This document shows, piece by piece, positions 25,060-33,938 of a DNA stretch of 64,000 nucleotides. Within the stretch, counting starts at the first letter, position 1; every line of letters begins with the position of its first letter. The notes below the pieces were generated by a model. It was not told where the DNA came from. It searched no databases and saw only the letters and a list, made by a program, of their open reading frames with translations. The stretch spans positions 62,001-126,000 of the forward strand of contig NZ_RBVY01000007.1 in the NCBI RefSeq assembly GCF_004000215.1, read 5' to 3'. The position numbers and the translations under genes were made by a program. Source of the DNA: Nitratireductor alexandrii. Its GTDB lineage: Bacteria > Pseudomonadota > Alphaproteobacteria > Rhizobiales > Rhizobiaceae.

Positions 25060-26361
25060 ATGCGTGACGACGAGACCGGAACCCAGCAAGAGAGCTCGCT
25101 TTCCGGCAGCGTGATGGGATTGCCGGCCTATGGCGGCCGGGCCGGGGCGCTCGGCGAGGTGCATGCGCGCCCGCATCCGCCGATCGAAACGCCGCGCCGG
25201 CTTGTCCAGCTCGCCTTCATGACAGAGGGCGGCAGCACGCTCGACCAAGCCGTCCTTGCCGAGCTGTCGCGGCGGCTCGGCGTCGCGCCGCCGGATCGCC
25301 AGGCCCGCCACCATGCGATGAAATGGGGCCGTGGCACGCTGCGCTGGGAGCGCCATACCGAGTTCTCCACCTATTTCTGGGAGGGGCCGCCGAACGGCGG
25401 CGATGACCAGGGGGACGCCGGACCGTTCGGACACGGATTTTCGGCGCCGGGAACGGTGATTTCGGGCGTGCGGATCGATATTCGCCCCTGGGACGCGCGC
25501 GCCGAGCGGTTGATCGAAAACTTCGATCCGGCGAGCCTGTGCTATTCGCTCGTCGAGGGCGGCAAGGCGGCGGTCGCCACCGATTTCCGTCAGGACGGCG
25601 ACGGCCTGACGCGTATCCTGCTGCTCGACGGCGGGCTGACCTCGGCGCGGGTGGGGGCGCTGGCGCAACGGCTTCTCGACATCGAGACCTATCGCACGCT
25701 GGCCATGCTCGGCCTGCCGCTGGCACAGTCGCTGTCGCCGCGCATACGCCGTATCGAGGACAGGCTGGCGCAACTCACAGGCGAAATGCGCTCGGGCGAA
25801 CGCCGCGACAGCGAGGGACAGTTGAACGAACTGACCGAGCTTGCCGCCGAGCTGGAGGCGGACGCGGCGGCCAGCCTCTACCGGTTCGGCGCCAGCCGCG
25901 CCTATCACGGCATTGTGGAGGAGCGGCTGGCCGCGCTCGCCGAGGAGGCCGTGCCCGGCTACGACACCTGGTCGGGGTTTCTGCAAAGACGGGTTGCGCC
26001 GGCGATGCGCACGTGTCGTTCGATCGAGGAACGGCAGGCCAATCTGTCGCGCAAGCTGGCGCGCGCGGCGAATTTGCTCAGAACCTGGGTCGACGTCGAG
26101 GTGGAACGCCAGAACCGGGATCTTCTCGGCTCGATGAACCGACGCGCCAAGCTCCAGCTCAGATTGCAGCAGACCGTGGAGGGACTGTCGGTGGCGGCCG
26201 TGTCCTATTACGTGGTCGGGCTTGCCGGCTACCTGGCCAAGGGCGCGGTCGATCTCGGCCTGCCGCTCAAGCCCGAGCAGACGACCGCGCTCGCCGTCGT
26301 GCCGGTGGTGCTTGCGGTGTGGTGGCTGGTGCGGCGTATCCGCCGCCGTCACGTCGACTAG
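25060..26361 (+). CDS. DUF3422 family protein with C-terminal membrane anchor
   Basis: A 433-residue protein of the DUF3422 family, recognisable from its start (ALGEVHARPHPPIETPRRLV) and the conserved FSTYFWEG segment near residue 105. The middle is helical and probably coiled coil (RIRRIEDRLAQLTGEMRSGE, later VEVERQNRDLLGSMNRR). Two hydrophobic segments near the C terminus (VAAVSYYVVGLAGYLAKG and TALAVVPVVLAVWWLV) make a hairpin anchor. ATG 25060 follows GGGAGG. It is divergent from the lut operon. Biochemical function unknown. Confidence 0.8.
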   Translation: MRDDETGTQQESSLSGSVMGLPAYGGRAGALGEVHARPHPPIETPRRLVQLAFMTEGGSTLDQAVLAELSRRLGVAPPDRQARHHAMKWGRGTLRWERHTEFSTYFWEGPPNGGDDQGDAGPFGHGFSAPGTVISGVRIDIRPWDARAERLIENFDPASLCYSLVEGGKAAVATDFRQDGDGLTRILLLDGGLTSARVGALAQRLLDIETYRTLAMLGLPLAQSLSPRIRRIEDRLAQLTGEMRSGERRDSEGQLNELTELAAELEADAAASLYRFGASRAYHGIVEERLAALAEEAVPGYDTWSGFLQRRVAPAMRTCRSIEERQANLSRKLARAANLLRTWVDVEVERQNRDLLGSMNRRAKLQLRLQQTVEGLSVAAVSYYVVGLAGYLAKGAVDLGLPLKPEQTTALAVVPVVLAVWWLVRRIRRRHVD

Positions 26362-26504
26362 AGCCGTTTTGCTTTTCGCGGACTCGCAGACCGGCTCCAC
26401 CTTATTGTTTTGACGCGTTTTTGAACTGCGAGACCGACGCTCGGTTTCGACAAGACATCTTCAGGCCGGTCGGCCTGGAACCGGTGTTCTTGAGGGTTCC
26501 GCGA

Positions 26505-27500
26505 TCAGGGCCGCGCGCCGTTGGGGCGTCCTGCGCTGCCGTTCGGCCTCGGCGTGTGCGCGAGGGCTTCGCCGTCGACCGGCGTCGACCCGGCGCCGTC
26601 CGGGGTCGTTTCCCAATAGGGCACGGGGCCGTAGAGGCCGGCCAGATAGTCGATGAAAAGCCGCACCTTGGCCGGCAGGAAGCGGCGCGAGGGATAGACG
26701 GCGTGGATGGCCACGCTCTTGGAGGCGGCGAATTCCGGCATGACCCGCACCAGCCGGCCCGAGGCGATCTCGGCGCCGATATCCCAGGTCGAGCGCAGGG
26801 CGAGGCCCATTCCCGCGATCACCGCTTCGCGCAGGACTTCGCTGGAATTGGTCTGCAGCGGCCCTTCGGCCCGGTAGACGACCGGACCGTGCGGACCTTC
26901 GAGCCGCCAGGCCTCGTTGTTGTGCTGGGGCAGGCAGACATGCCGTTCCAGATCCTCGATCGATTGCGGCAACCCATGCTCCGACAGGTAGGACGGGGCG
27001 GCGACCAGCACCCGCTCGACCGGCGCGAGCCGGCGCGCCACGAGGCTGGAATCCGACAGTTCGGCGATGCGGATGGCAAGGTCGAAGCCGTCGCCGACAA
27101 TGTCGACGAAATCGTCCGACAAGACGAGATTGATCGACAGGTCGGGATTTTCGCGCATGAAGGCGCCGAGATGCGGAGCGATGTGCATGCGTGCGAACGA
27201 GGTCGGTGCGGAAATCTTCAAGGTGCCGCGCGGCTGCGTGGAACGTCGCGTCACGAACGCCTCTGCCTCCTCGATGCCGGCAATGATGGCGACGACGCGC
27301 TCGTAAAACCCCTGGCCGGCCTCCGTCAGCGCGACCTGGCGCGTGGTGCGCTGCAAGAGCCTTGTGCCAAGCCGGTCTTCCAGCTTGCGCAGTCTTTTGG
27401 ACACGACCGCCGGCGACAGCCCCAGTTCGCGTCCCGCTCCCGACAGGCTGCCGGCTGAAACCACACGTGAAAAAATCTCAAGATCGGCAATATTTGTCAT
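26505..27500 (-). CDS. LysR-family regulator, DmlR/PgrR-like, divergent from glcD
   Basis: A 331-residue LysR protein. The helix-turn-helix is in IFSRVVSAGSLSGAGRELGL, then SPAVVSKRLRKLEDRLGTRL. The effector domain begins RGTLKISAPTSFARMHIAP, typical of the DmlR/PgrR branch. A C-terminal tail of about 30 residues is Pro/Gly/Asn-rich and poorly conserved. It is divergent from glcD with a 260-base interval, so it is a candidate regulator of glycolate oxidase. The interval also holds a different, palindromic site before glcD. Confidence 0.85.
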   Translation of the reverse strand: MTNIADLEIFSRVVSAGSLSGAGRELGLSPAVVSKRLRKLEDRLGTRLLQRTTRQVALTEAGQGFYERVVAIIAGIEEAEAFVTRRSTQPRGTLKISAPTSFARMHIAPHLGAFMRENPDLSINLVLSDDFVDIVGDGFDLAIRIAELSDSSLVARRLAPVERVLVAAPSYLSEHGLPQSIEDLERHVCLPQHNNEAWRLEGPHGPVVYRAEGPLQTNSSEVLREAVIAGMGLALRSTWDIGAEIASGRLVRVMPEFAASKSVAIHAVYPSRRFLPAKVRLFIDYLAGLYGPVPYWETTPDGAGSTPVDGEALAHTPRPNGSAGRPNGARP

Positions 27501-27723
27501 GGAACATCATGGTTTGTCTGACTGATGCTAATACGGTGAAATCGATCAGTGGTTCACGATCCCGTGTTTTGGGTGTTTTGTCCTGCCACACCGTATTTCG
27601 CTTGCCGGACCCATGGTGGCGACCGGCGTTGAACCGTTATCAAGAGCGGTTGTGACATGAACCGTCTGTGAACAAACTCATTTCCAGGCGAGATTTAGAC
27701 AGATGGTTTGCGTCGCTCCGCAA

Positions 27724-27748
27724 AACTGGTAAACACTTTTGACCAGTT
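27724..27748. promoter_or_regulatory. Operator-like inverted repeat AACTGGT-N11-ACCAGTT before glcD
   Basis: A perfect seven-base inverted repeat ending one base before the glcD ribosome site GGAGGTGA. The TGGT/ACCA half-sites recall operators of FadR-subfamily GntR regulators, although the spacer is longer than usual. The right arm extends to TTGACCAGT, also found upstream of the lut GntR gene. Confidence 0.45.
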
Positions 27749-27760
27749 GGAGGTGAGATC

Positions 27761-29257
27761 ATGTCCGGCCTTGTGATGCCCGAAGCGGACGCCGCGACGC
27801 TGGCGCGGCGCGCCGAAATCGTTGCCGACATGCGAATCATCGTTCCCGGCGAGGGGGTCGTCGACACGGTCAACGCGATGCGCGCCTTCGAGACCGACGG
27901 GTTGACGGCCTACCGCCAGCTTCCCCTGGTGGTTGTGCTGCCGGAGACCACGGCGCAGGTGGCGCGGATCCTCAAATATTGCGATGAACGCAACATCCGC
28001 GTGGTGCCGCGCGGCTCCGGCACGTCGCTGTCGGGCGGGGCGCTGCCTTTGGAAGACGCGGTGCTTTTGGTGATGAGCCGTTTCAACCGTGTTCTCGACA
28101 TCGATTACGCCAACCGTGCGGTCACCGCGCAGCCGGGAGTGACCAATCTCGCCATCACCCATGCCGTCGAACAGGACGGGTTTTATTACGCGCCGGACCC
28201 GTCTTCGCAGATCGCCTGTTCGATCGGCGGCAATGTCGCGGAGAACGCCGGCGGCGTCCACTGCCTGAAATACGGCCTGACGGCCAACAATGTGCTGGGT
28301 GTCGAAATGGTGCTGATGTCGGGCGAGGTGGTGCGGCTCGGCGGCAGCCATCTCGACGCGGAGGGCTACGACCTGCTCGGCCTGATGACCGGATCCGAAG
28401 GGCTGCTCGGCGTCGTCACCGAGATCACCGTGCGCATCCTGAAAAAGCCGGAGGCCGCGCGCGCCATGCTGGTCGGCTTTTCCTCCAGCGAGGCGGCCGG
28501 GCAGTGCGTGGCCGACATTATCGGCGCGGGTATCGTGCCGGGCGGCATGGAAATGATGGACGGGCCGGCGATCCGCGCGGCGGAGGATTTCGTCCAGGCC
28601 GGCTATCCCCTCGACGTGGAGGCGCTGCTGATCGTCGAGCTCGACGGGCCGGGCCCCGAGATCGACCATCTGATCGACCAGGTGGAGGCGATCGCGGCCA
28701 AGAACGGCGCGGTGACCAGCCGCATCTCGACCTCGGAGGAGGAGCGGCTGTCGTTCTGGGCCGGACGCAAGGCGGCGTTTCCGGCCGTCGGGCGCATCTC
28801 GCCCGACTATTACTGCATGGACGGCACCATTCCGCGCAAGGCGCTGCCGACGGTGCTGGCCGGCATGCGCGCGCTGTCGCAAAAATACGGGCTCGGCGTC
28901 GCCAACGTGTTTCATGCCGGCGACGGCAATCTGCATCCGCTGATTCTCTACGACGCCAACAATCCGGGCGAGCTGGAAAAGGCGGAGGAGTTCGGTGCCG
29001 ACATTTTGCGGCTGTGCGTGAAGGTCGGCGGCGTCCTGACCGGCGAGCACGGCGTCGGCGTGGAAAAACGCGACCTGATGGGCGAAATGTTCTCCAAAAT
29101 CGATCTCGACCAGCAGATGCGCGTCAAATGCGCCTTCGACCCGCAGCACCTGCTCAATCCGGGAAAGGTGTTTCCACAATTGCGGCGCTGCGCCGAACTC
29201 GGTCGCATGCACATCCATCGCGGCCAAATCCCGTTTCCCGACATTCCGCGGTTTTGA
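27761..29257 (+). CDS. glcD: Glycolate oxidase FAD-linked subunit GlcD
   Basis: A 498-residue FAD-binding oxidoreductase that oxidises glycolate or related 2-hydroxyacids to the 2-oxoacid. The FAD-binding PCMH domain contains VVPRGSGTSLSGGALP (about residues 80-95) and SIGGNVAENAGGVHCLKYG (about 158-176). The C-terminal domain has NVFHAGDGNLHPLI and TGEHGVGVEKRDLM. Ribosome site GGAGGTGA, five bases before the ATG. In the usual operon glcE follows directly; here a toxin-antitoxin pair lies between. Confidence 0.93.
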   Translation: MSGLVMPEADAATLARRAEIVADMRIIVPGEGVVDTVNAMRAFETDGLTAYRQLPLVVVLPETTAQVARILKYCDERNIRVVPRGSGTSLSGGALPLEDAVLLVMSRFNRVLDIDYANRAVTAQPGVTNLAITHAVEQDGFYYAPDPSSQIACSIGGNVAENAGGVHCLKYGLTANNVLGVEMVLMSGEVVRLGGSHLDAEGYDLLGLMTGSEGLLGVVTEITVRILKKPEAARAMLVGFSSSEAAGQCVADIIGAGIVPGGMEMMDGPAIRAAEDFVQAGYPLDVEALLIVELDGPGPEIDHLIDQVEAIAAKNGAVTSRISTSEEERLSFWAGRKAAFPAVGRISPDYYCMDGTIPRKALPTVLAGMRALSQKYGLGVANVFHAGDGNLHPLILYDANNPGELEKAEEFGADILRLCVKVGGVLTGEHGVGVEKRDLMGEMFSKIDLDQQMRVKCAFDPQHLLNPGKVFPQLRRCAELGRMHIHRGQIPFPDIPRF

Positions 29258-29314
29258 CAGCGATGCTGCTCAAGCAAAATATCCGGCAAAGGGCCGGGCA
29301 CTGGCTCTTGCTTG

Positions 29315-29340
29315 AAAGTAAGGCAATTTCGCCTTACTTT
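29315..29340. promoter_or_regulatory. Perfect inverted repeat before the antitoxin gene
   Basis: AAAGTAAGGC-AATTTC-GCCTTACTTT, two ten-base arms with a six-base spacer, ending 17 bases before the antitoxin start. The spacing suits an autoregulatory operator of the AbrB-fold antitoxin. It could also act as a weak terminator after glcD. Confidence 0.55.
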
Positions 29341-29357
29341 AGCCGAGAGGTGATGCG

Positions 29358-29612
29358 ATGACGATGCTTACGGTGACCGCCAAGGGCCAAGTGACTTTGA
29401 AAAAGGAACTGTTGAAACATCTCGGTGTCGCACCGGGGCAGAAAATCGAGGTTTATCAATTGCCCGATGGCGCGCTGTCGATCAGGGCTGCGCGGCCGAA
29501 AGGCCCGTGGGCTGATATCTATGGAATGCTGGCCGAGGAGACCGGGAACGTCGCAACGATCGAAGAGATGAATGAGGCAATCGCGAAGGGCTGGGCGGGA
29601 CTGTCGAAGTGA
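29358..29612 (+). CDS. SpoVT-AbrB-type antitoxin
   Basis: An 84-residue antitoxin. Residues 1-50 form the swapped-hairpin AbrB DNA-binding domain (VTAKGQVTLKKELLKHLGV, then PGQKIEVYQLPDGALSIRAA). The C-terminal segment (NVATIEEMNEAIAKGWAGL) is the toxin-binding region, resembling the end of VapB/PrlF-type antitoxins. GAGAGG precedes the ATG by seven bases. It overlaps the vapC start (GTGA). Base composition is lower in GC than the flanking glc genes. Confidence 0.85.
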   Translation: MTMLTVTAKGQVTLKKELLKHLGVAPGQKIEVYQLPDGALSIRAARPKGPWADIYGMLAEETGNVATIEEMNEAIAKGWAGLSK

Positions 29613-30016
29613 GGATCACGGTCGACACCAATATTCTGGTGCGGCTTGTCGTTCGGGACGACGTCTCTCAGGCAGACAGGGCGCTAGAATTGCTCGAGGC
29701 GGCGGAAACAGTTGTGATCCCGTTGCCCTGTCTGTGCGAATTCGCGTGGGTTCTCCTGGCGACATATGCCATCCCGCCGAACAAGGTCGCGCGGTCGATC
29801 CGGATGGTTTGCGACCGGGCCAATGTTTCGGTCGATGATGCGGCTGTGGCCGCCGGGCTGGTGTTGCTCGAGGCCGGTGGCGATTTCGCCGATGGCGCGA
29901 TCGCGCTGGCTGGCGCATCGATGGGTGGGGAGACGTTCGTGTCGTTCGACCGGAAGGCCGTAAGCTTGTTGGCAAGATCTGGAATCGATGCACGATTGGT
30001 GGACGCGATCCGATGA
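29609..30016 (+). CDS. vapC: VapC-type PIN-domain ribonuclease toxin
   Basis: A 135-residue PIN domain. The acidic metal-binding residues are D6 (ITVDTNILVRL), E44 (CLCEFAWVL), D95 (GDFADGAIA) and D114 (VSFDRKA), the full VapC quartet, so the nuclease should be active against RNA. It starts at a GTG overlapping the antitoxin stop, and its own stop overlaps the glcE ATG (ATGA). The module is therefore translationally fused into the glc operon. Confidence 0.88.
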   Translation: MRITVDTNILVRLVVRDDVSQADRALELLEAAETVVIPLPCLCEFAWVLLATYAIPPNKVARSIRMVCDRANVSVDDAAVAAGLVLLEAGGDFADGAIALAGASMGGETFVSFDRKAVSLLARSGIDARLVDAIR

Positions 30017-31248
30017 CCGTATTTTCCCCCTCCCGCGCCGAGGACGTCCTTGCCGCCGTGCAATGGGCCGTCGGCGAGGACGCGCCATTGGAAATCCTCG
30101 GCCACGGCACAAAGCGCGGCATCGGCCGGCCGGCGCAGACCGAGCACGCGCTCGACCTGTCAGCCCTGTCGGGCGTCACCCTCTACGAGCCCGAGGAACT
30201 GGTCCTGTCGGCCAGGGCCGGAACGCCGGTTGCCGAGATCGAGGCCTTGCTGGCCGAAAAGCGCCAGCAACTTGCCTTCGAACCGCTCGATTACGGGCCG
30301 CTTTTCGGCGCCCCGGCCGGGCGCGGCACGATCGGCGGCGTGCTGGCCGGCAATCTTGCCGGCCCGCGCCGCATCAAGGCCGGGGCGGCGCGCGACCACG
30401 TGCTCGGCATTCATGCCGTGTCGGGACGCGGCGAGGCTTTTAAATCGGGCGGGCGCGTGGTCAAGAACGTCACCGGCTACGATTTGTCCAAGGCGATGGC
30501 CGGGTCCTGGGGCACGCTCGCCGTCGTTACCGACGTCACCTTCAAGGTGTTGCCGGCGGCCGAGACCGAGACCACGCTTGTCCTGCGCGGGTTGAGCGAT
30601 GCGGACGCGGCGATGGCGATGGCGGCGGCCATGGGCTCGGCCGGCGAGGTGTCCGGCGCCGCGCATCTGCCCGAGAGCGTGACCGGATCCGTGATCGCCG
30701 GCGCGCTTGCCGGCGCGGCATCGACGCTGCTGCGCCTGGAAGGGTTCGGCCCGTCGGTCGCCTATCGCCGCGACGTGCTGGCGAGCCTGTTCGAGGGCGG
30801 CGAGATCGAGACGCTCGAGGATCAGGTCTCGCGGACGCTCTGGCGCGAAATCCGCGATGCGGCGCCGTTTTGCGACGGCACCGAGCGTCCGGTCTGGCGC
30901 GTTTCCGTGCCGCCGACGCGCGGGCACGCGCTGGTGATGGCGCTCCGGATGCAGGCGGCGGCCGATGCGTTCTACGACTGGCAGGGTGGGCTGGTATGGC
31001 TGCGCATGGACAGCGAGCCCGAGGCCGACATCGTGCGCGCGCTGGTTGCCGCGCATGGCGGCGGCCACGCCACCCTGGTGCGGGCGGGGCCGGCCTGGCG
31101 GTCGTCCGTGCCCGTGTTTCAGCCGCAGCCGGCGCCGTTGGCCGCGCTTTCGTCGCGGTTGAAGAACCAATTCGATCCGCACAACGTTCTCAATCCGGGG
31201 CGGATGTATCCCGCCGGCAGTTCTGCTAGCCTCGAAGCGCAAGATTGA
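30013..31248 (+). CDS. glcE: Glycolate oxidase subunit GlcE
   Basis: A 411-residue FAD-binding subunit. The FAD domain includes GHGTKRGIGRP (about residues 30-40), APAGRGTIGGVLAGNLAGPR (about 100-120) and GRVVKNVTGYDLSKAM (about 147-162). The C-terminal SRLKNQFDPHNVLNPGRM is the family's closing motif. Its ATG overlaps the vapC stop, so its translation may now depend on the toxin-antitoxin genes in front of it. Confidence 0.92.
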   Translation: MTVFSPSRAEDVLAAVQWAVGEDAPLEILGHGTKRGIGRPAQTEHALDLSALSGVTLYEPEELVLSARAGTPVAEIEALLAEKRQQLAFEPLDYGPLFGAPAGRGTIGGVLAGNLAGPRRIKAGAARDHVLGIHAVSGRGEAFKSGGRVVKNVTGYDLSKAMAGSWGTLAVVTDVTFKVLPAAETETTLVLRGLSDADAAMAMAAAMGSAGEVSGAAHLPESVTGSVIAGALAGAASTLLRLEGFGPSVAYRRDVLASLFEGGEIETLEDQVSRTLWREIRDAAPFCDGTERPVWRVSVPPTRGHALVMALRMQAAADAFYDWQGGLVWLRMDSEPEADIVRALVAAHGGGHATLVRAGPAWRSSVPVFQPQPAPLAALSSRLKNQFDPHNVLNPGRMYPAGSSASLEAQD

Positions 31249-31259
31249 GGAGACAAACG

Positions 31260-31640
31260 ATGAGCGACATGAATTCCGGTCCGAACGAGCCGCGGCAGAC
31301 CGATCGCTGGCTCGAGGCCGGCAAGACCAACATCCAGATCATCTACGTGCTTTACCTGGTCAGCCTGGCCATCGGCGTGACGGCGCTGATCGGCATCGTG
31401 CTCGCCCACATGAACCGCGGCAAGGCCGGCGGCTGGGTGGAAACGCACTATACCTGGGCGATCCGCACCTTCTGGATCGGCGTGCTTTACGGCGTGATCT
31501 GCGTGGTGCTGGCGGTGATCGGCATCGGCTTCCTCTTGATGATCGCGGTCGCGGTGTGGGCGATCGTGCGCATCGTCATCGGCCTGCAGAAATCCGCCCG
31601 CGAGGAGCCGATCGACAATCCGGAAAGCTGGTTGATTTGA
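31260..31640 (+). CDS. DUF4870-like small membrane protein
   Basis: A 126-residue protein with three predicted membrane helices: IIYVLYLVSLAIGVTALIGI, TFWIGVLYGVICVVLAVIGI and LLMIAVAVWAIVRIVIGL. The motif ETHYTWAIRTFWIG between helices is typical of this Tic20-like/DUF4870 group. It starts 12 bases after glcE behind GAGGAGA, so it is in the glc operon. Function unknown; it is often near glc genes in rhizobia. Confidence 0.78.
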   Translation: MSDMNSGPNEPRQTDRWLEAGKTNIQIIYVLYLVSLAIGVTALIGIVLAHMNRGKAGGWVETHYTWAIRTFWIGVLYGVICVVLAVIGIGFLLMIAVAVWAIVRIVIGLQKSAREEPIDNPESWLI

Positions 31641-31757
31641 TGGCCGTCGGGGGAAGGGGCGCGGACCTGCCCGCATCGGCGGCATCGCCGCCGCCGGGCG
31701 AGACGGATGTCGCCGTGCCCGCCGCCGCTATTTTTCTTCCCCGATCCAGGACCTGAC

Positions 31758-33065
31758 GTGCAGACCGCCTTCACCCCCGAACAGCTCGCCGACCCCCATA
31801 TCGCCGAATCCGAGGCCATTTTGCGCAAATGCGTGCATTGCGGCTTCTGCACCGCGACATGCCCGACCTATGTGACGCTCGGCAACGAACTCGACAGTCC
31901 GCGCGGGCGCATCTACCTGATCAAGGACATGCTGGAAAACGGCCGTCCGGCGGACAAGGAGATCGTCACCCATGTCGATCGCTGCCTGTCGTGCCTGGCC
32001 TGCATGACGACCTGTCCGTCCGGCGTCAATTACATGCACCTTGTCGATCACGCCCGCGCCCATATCGAAAAGACCTATCGCCGGCCGTTGACCGACCGCC
32101 TGACGCGGCGCCTGCTCGCCATGGTGCTGCCCTATCCGGCGCGGTTTCGCGCCGCGCTGTCGCTGGCCGGCCTCGGCCGCCCGTTCGCCGGGTTTTTCCG
32201 GCGGATCGGGCCGTTGAAGCCGCTCGGCGCCATGCTGGCGCTCGCCCCGGCACGCGTGCCGAAAAAGTCCGCCTCGGCGAAGCCGGGCGTGCGCGGCGCG
32301 CGGGGAGAGCGCAAGGGGCGGGTGGCGCTGCTTTCGGGCTGCGCGCAGCCGGTGCTCGATCCCGGCATCAACGATGCGGCGATCCGGCTTCTGACGCGGC
32401 TCGGGGTCGAGGTGGTGGTCACCGCAGGCGAGGGATGTTGCGGCGCGCTGGTGCACCATATGGGCCGCGAGGCGGACGCGCTGGACGCGGCCCGGCGCAA
32501 TGTCGACGCCTGGACGGCCGAACTCGACAAAGGCGGCCTCGACGCGATCGTCATCACCGCGTCGGGCTGCGGCACGACGATCAAGGATTACGGGTTCATG
32601 CTGCGGCTCGACCCGGCCTATGCGGATAAGGCGGCGCGCGTGTCGGCTCTGGCCAAGGACGTCACCGAATATCTGGCGAGCCTCGACCTGCCCGAACCCG
32701 ACGCGCCGTGCGGCCTGACGGTCGCCTATCATGCGGCCTGCTCGATGCAGCACGGCCAGAAGATCGTTAGGGAGCCGAAGGCGCTCCTAAGCCGGGCCGG
32801 CTTCGCCGTGAAGGAGCCGCGCGAGGGCCATTTGTGCTGCGGCTCGGCCGGCACCTACAACATCCTCCAGCCCGAGATCGCGGCCCGGCTGGGCGAGCGC
32901 AAGGTGAAAAACATCGAGGCGACGGGCGCGGCGCTGGTGGCGACCGGCAATATTGGCTGCATGACCCAGATCGGGGCCGGGTCCGACCTGCCGGTGGTGC
33001 ACACGGTCGAACTGCTCGACTGGGCCTATGGCGGGCCGAAACCCGCCGGCCTGCCGGCCGCCTGA
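31758..33065 (+). CDS. glcF: Glycolate oxidase iron-sulfur subunit GlcF
   Basis: A 435-residue protein. Two 4Fe-4S motifs are seen, CVHCGFCTATCPTY (about residues 25-38) and CLSCLACMTTCPSG (about 77-90). Two CCG domains follow (GEGCCGALVHHMG and GHLCCGSAGTYNIL). It passes electrons from GlcDE to the respiratory chain. Start GTG 31758 after AGGA; the frame is open to 31707 but the upstream residues are Pro/Phe-rich and atypical. Confidence 0.93.
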   Translation: MQTAFTPEQLADPHIAESEAILRKCVHCGFCTATCPTYVTLGNELDSPRGRIYLIKDMLENGRPADKEIVTHVDRCLSCLACMTTCPSGVNYMHLVDHARAHIEKTYRRPLTDRLTRRLLAMVLPYPARFRAALSLAGLGRPFAGFFRRIGPLKPLGAMLALAPARVPKKSASAKPGVRGARGERKGRVALLSGCAQPVLDPGINDAAIRLLTRLGVEVVVTAGEGCCGALVHHMGREADALDAARRNVDAWTAELDKGGLDAIVITASGCGTTIKDYGFMLRLDPAYADKAARVSALAKDVTEYLASLDLPEPDAPCGLTVAYHAACSMQHGQKIVREPKALLSRAGFAVKEPREGHLCCGSAGTYNILQPEIAARLGERKVKNIEATGAALVATGNIGCMTQIGAGSDLPVVHTVELLDWAYGGPKPAGLPAA

Positions 33066-33071
33066 CCGGCT

Positions 33072-33938
33072 TCAGGCCGGGGCGAGCCGCCGCCGCCACA
33101 GCACGAACGGGATCGACACCAGATACATGGTGATGCCGTAGACGCCGGACGGCAGCGAAAAGGGCGGCAGGCCGGTCGCCTGCTCGCTGATCAGCGAGCC
33201 GACGGTGATGCCGAGCGTGGCGTTCTGGATGCCGGTCTCGATGGCGATCGCCGAGGACTGGCCGCGATTGAGCCCGCCGCCGCGCGCCAGCGCCGTGCCG
33301 ATGGCCAGCATGACCACGTTGAGGGCGACGACGGCGGGGCCGAGCACCGGCAGATTGTCGACGAACACCGTCCAGTTGGAGGCCAGCGCGCCCACGACGA
33401 CGATGCAAAATAACCCCGTCGCAAGGTGAGAGACCGGCGTTTCGACGGCATCGGCGAAGCCGGCGGCGAAGCGCCGGACCAGCATGCCGATCGCCACCGG
33501 CACGGCGGTGATGGCGAACATGGCGACGCCGAGCGCGGTGACATCGACCGGCGGGGCGTCGACACCCAGGAAATGGCCGGCCGTCAGGCCGACGAGCACC
33601 GGCACGGTGACCACCGAGACCAGGCTGATGACACCGGTCAGCGAGATCGACAGGGCGAGGTCGCCTTTGGCGAAGCGGGTCAGGATGTTGGACGTCACGC
33701 CGCCCGGGCAGAAGGAGAGGATCATCAGGCCGACCGCCAGCTCGCCCGAAATCCCGAAGCCGATCACGGTCAGGTAGGCGATCAGCGGCAGCAGCAAAAG
33801 CTGTGCGACGGCGCCGAGCGCGAACGCTTTCGGCTCGCGCGCCACGCGCGCGAAATCCGCGAGCGTGAGGCCGAGCCCGAGCGAAAACATGATGATGGCG
33901 AGCGCCAACGGCAAGAAGACGGACAGGATGATGTCCAT
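33072..33938 (-). CDS. Bile acid:sodium symporter family transporter
   Basis: A 288-residue membrane protein of the SBF/BASS family with about nine to ten helices. Signature FCPGGVTSNILTRFAKGDLA near residue 76 and SSAIAIETGIQNATLGIT near 225 correspond to the two crossing helices that bind sodium. Start ATG 33938 has a strong AGGGAGG site; the longer frame to 33986 is unlikely. Bacterial members carry organic anions, including pantoate and 2-oxoacids. It is convergent with glcF and ends seven bases from it. Confidence 0.85.
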   Translation of the reverse strand: MDIILSVFLPLALAIIMFSLGLGLTLADFARVAREPKAFALGAVAQLLLLPLIAYLTVIGFGISGELAVGLMILSFCPGGVTSNILTRFAKGDLALSISLTGVISLVSVVTVPVLVGLTAGHFLGVDAPPVDVTALGVAMFAITAVPVAIGMLVRRFAAGFADAVETPVSHLATGLFCIVVVGALASNWTVFVDNLPVLGPAVVALNVVMLAIGTALARGGGLNRGQSSAIAIETGIQNATLGITVGSLISEQATGLPPFSLPSGVYGITMYLVSIPFVLWRRRLAPA

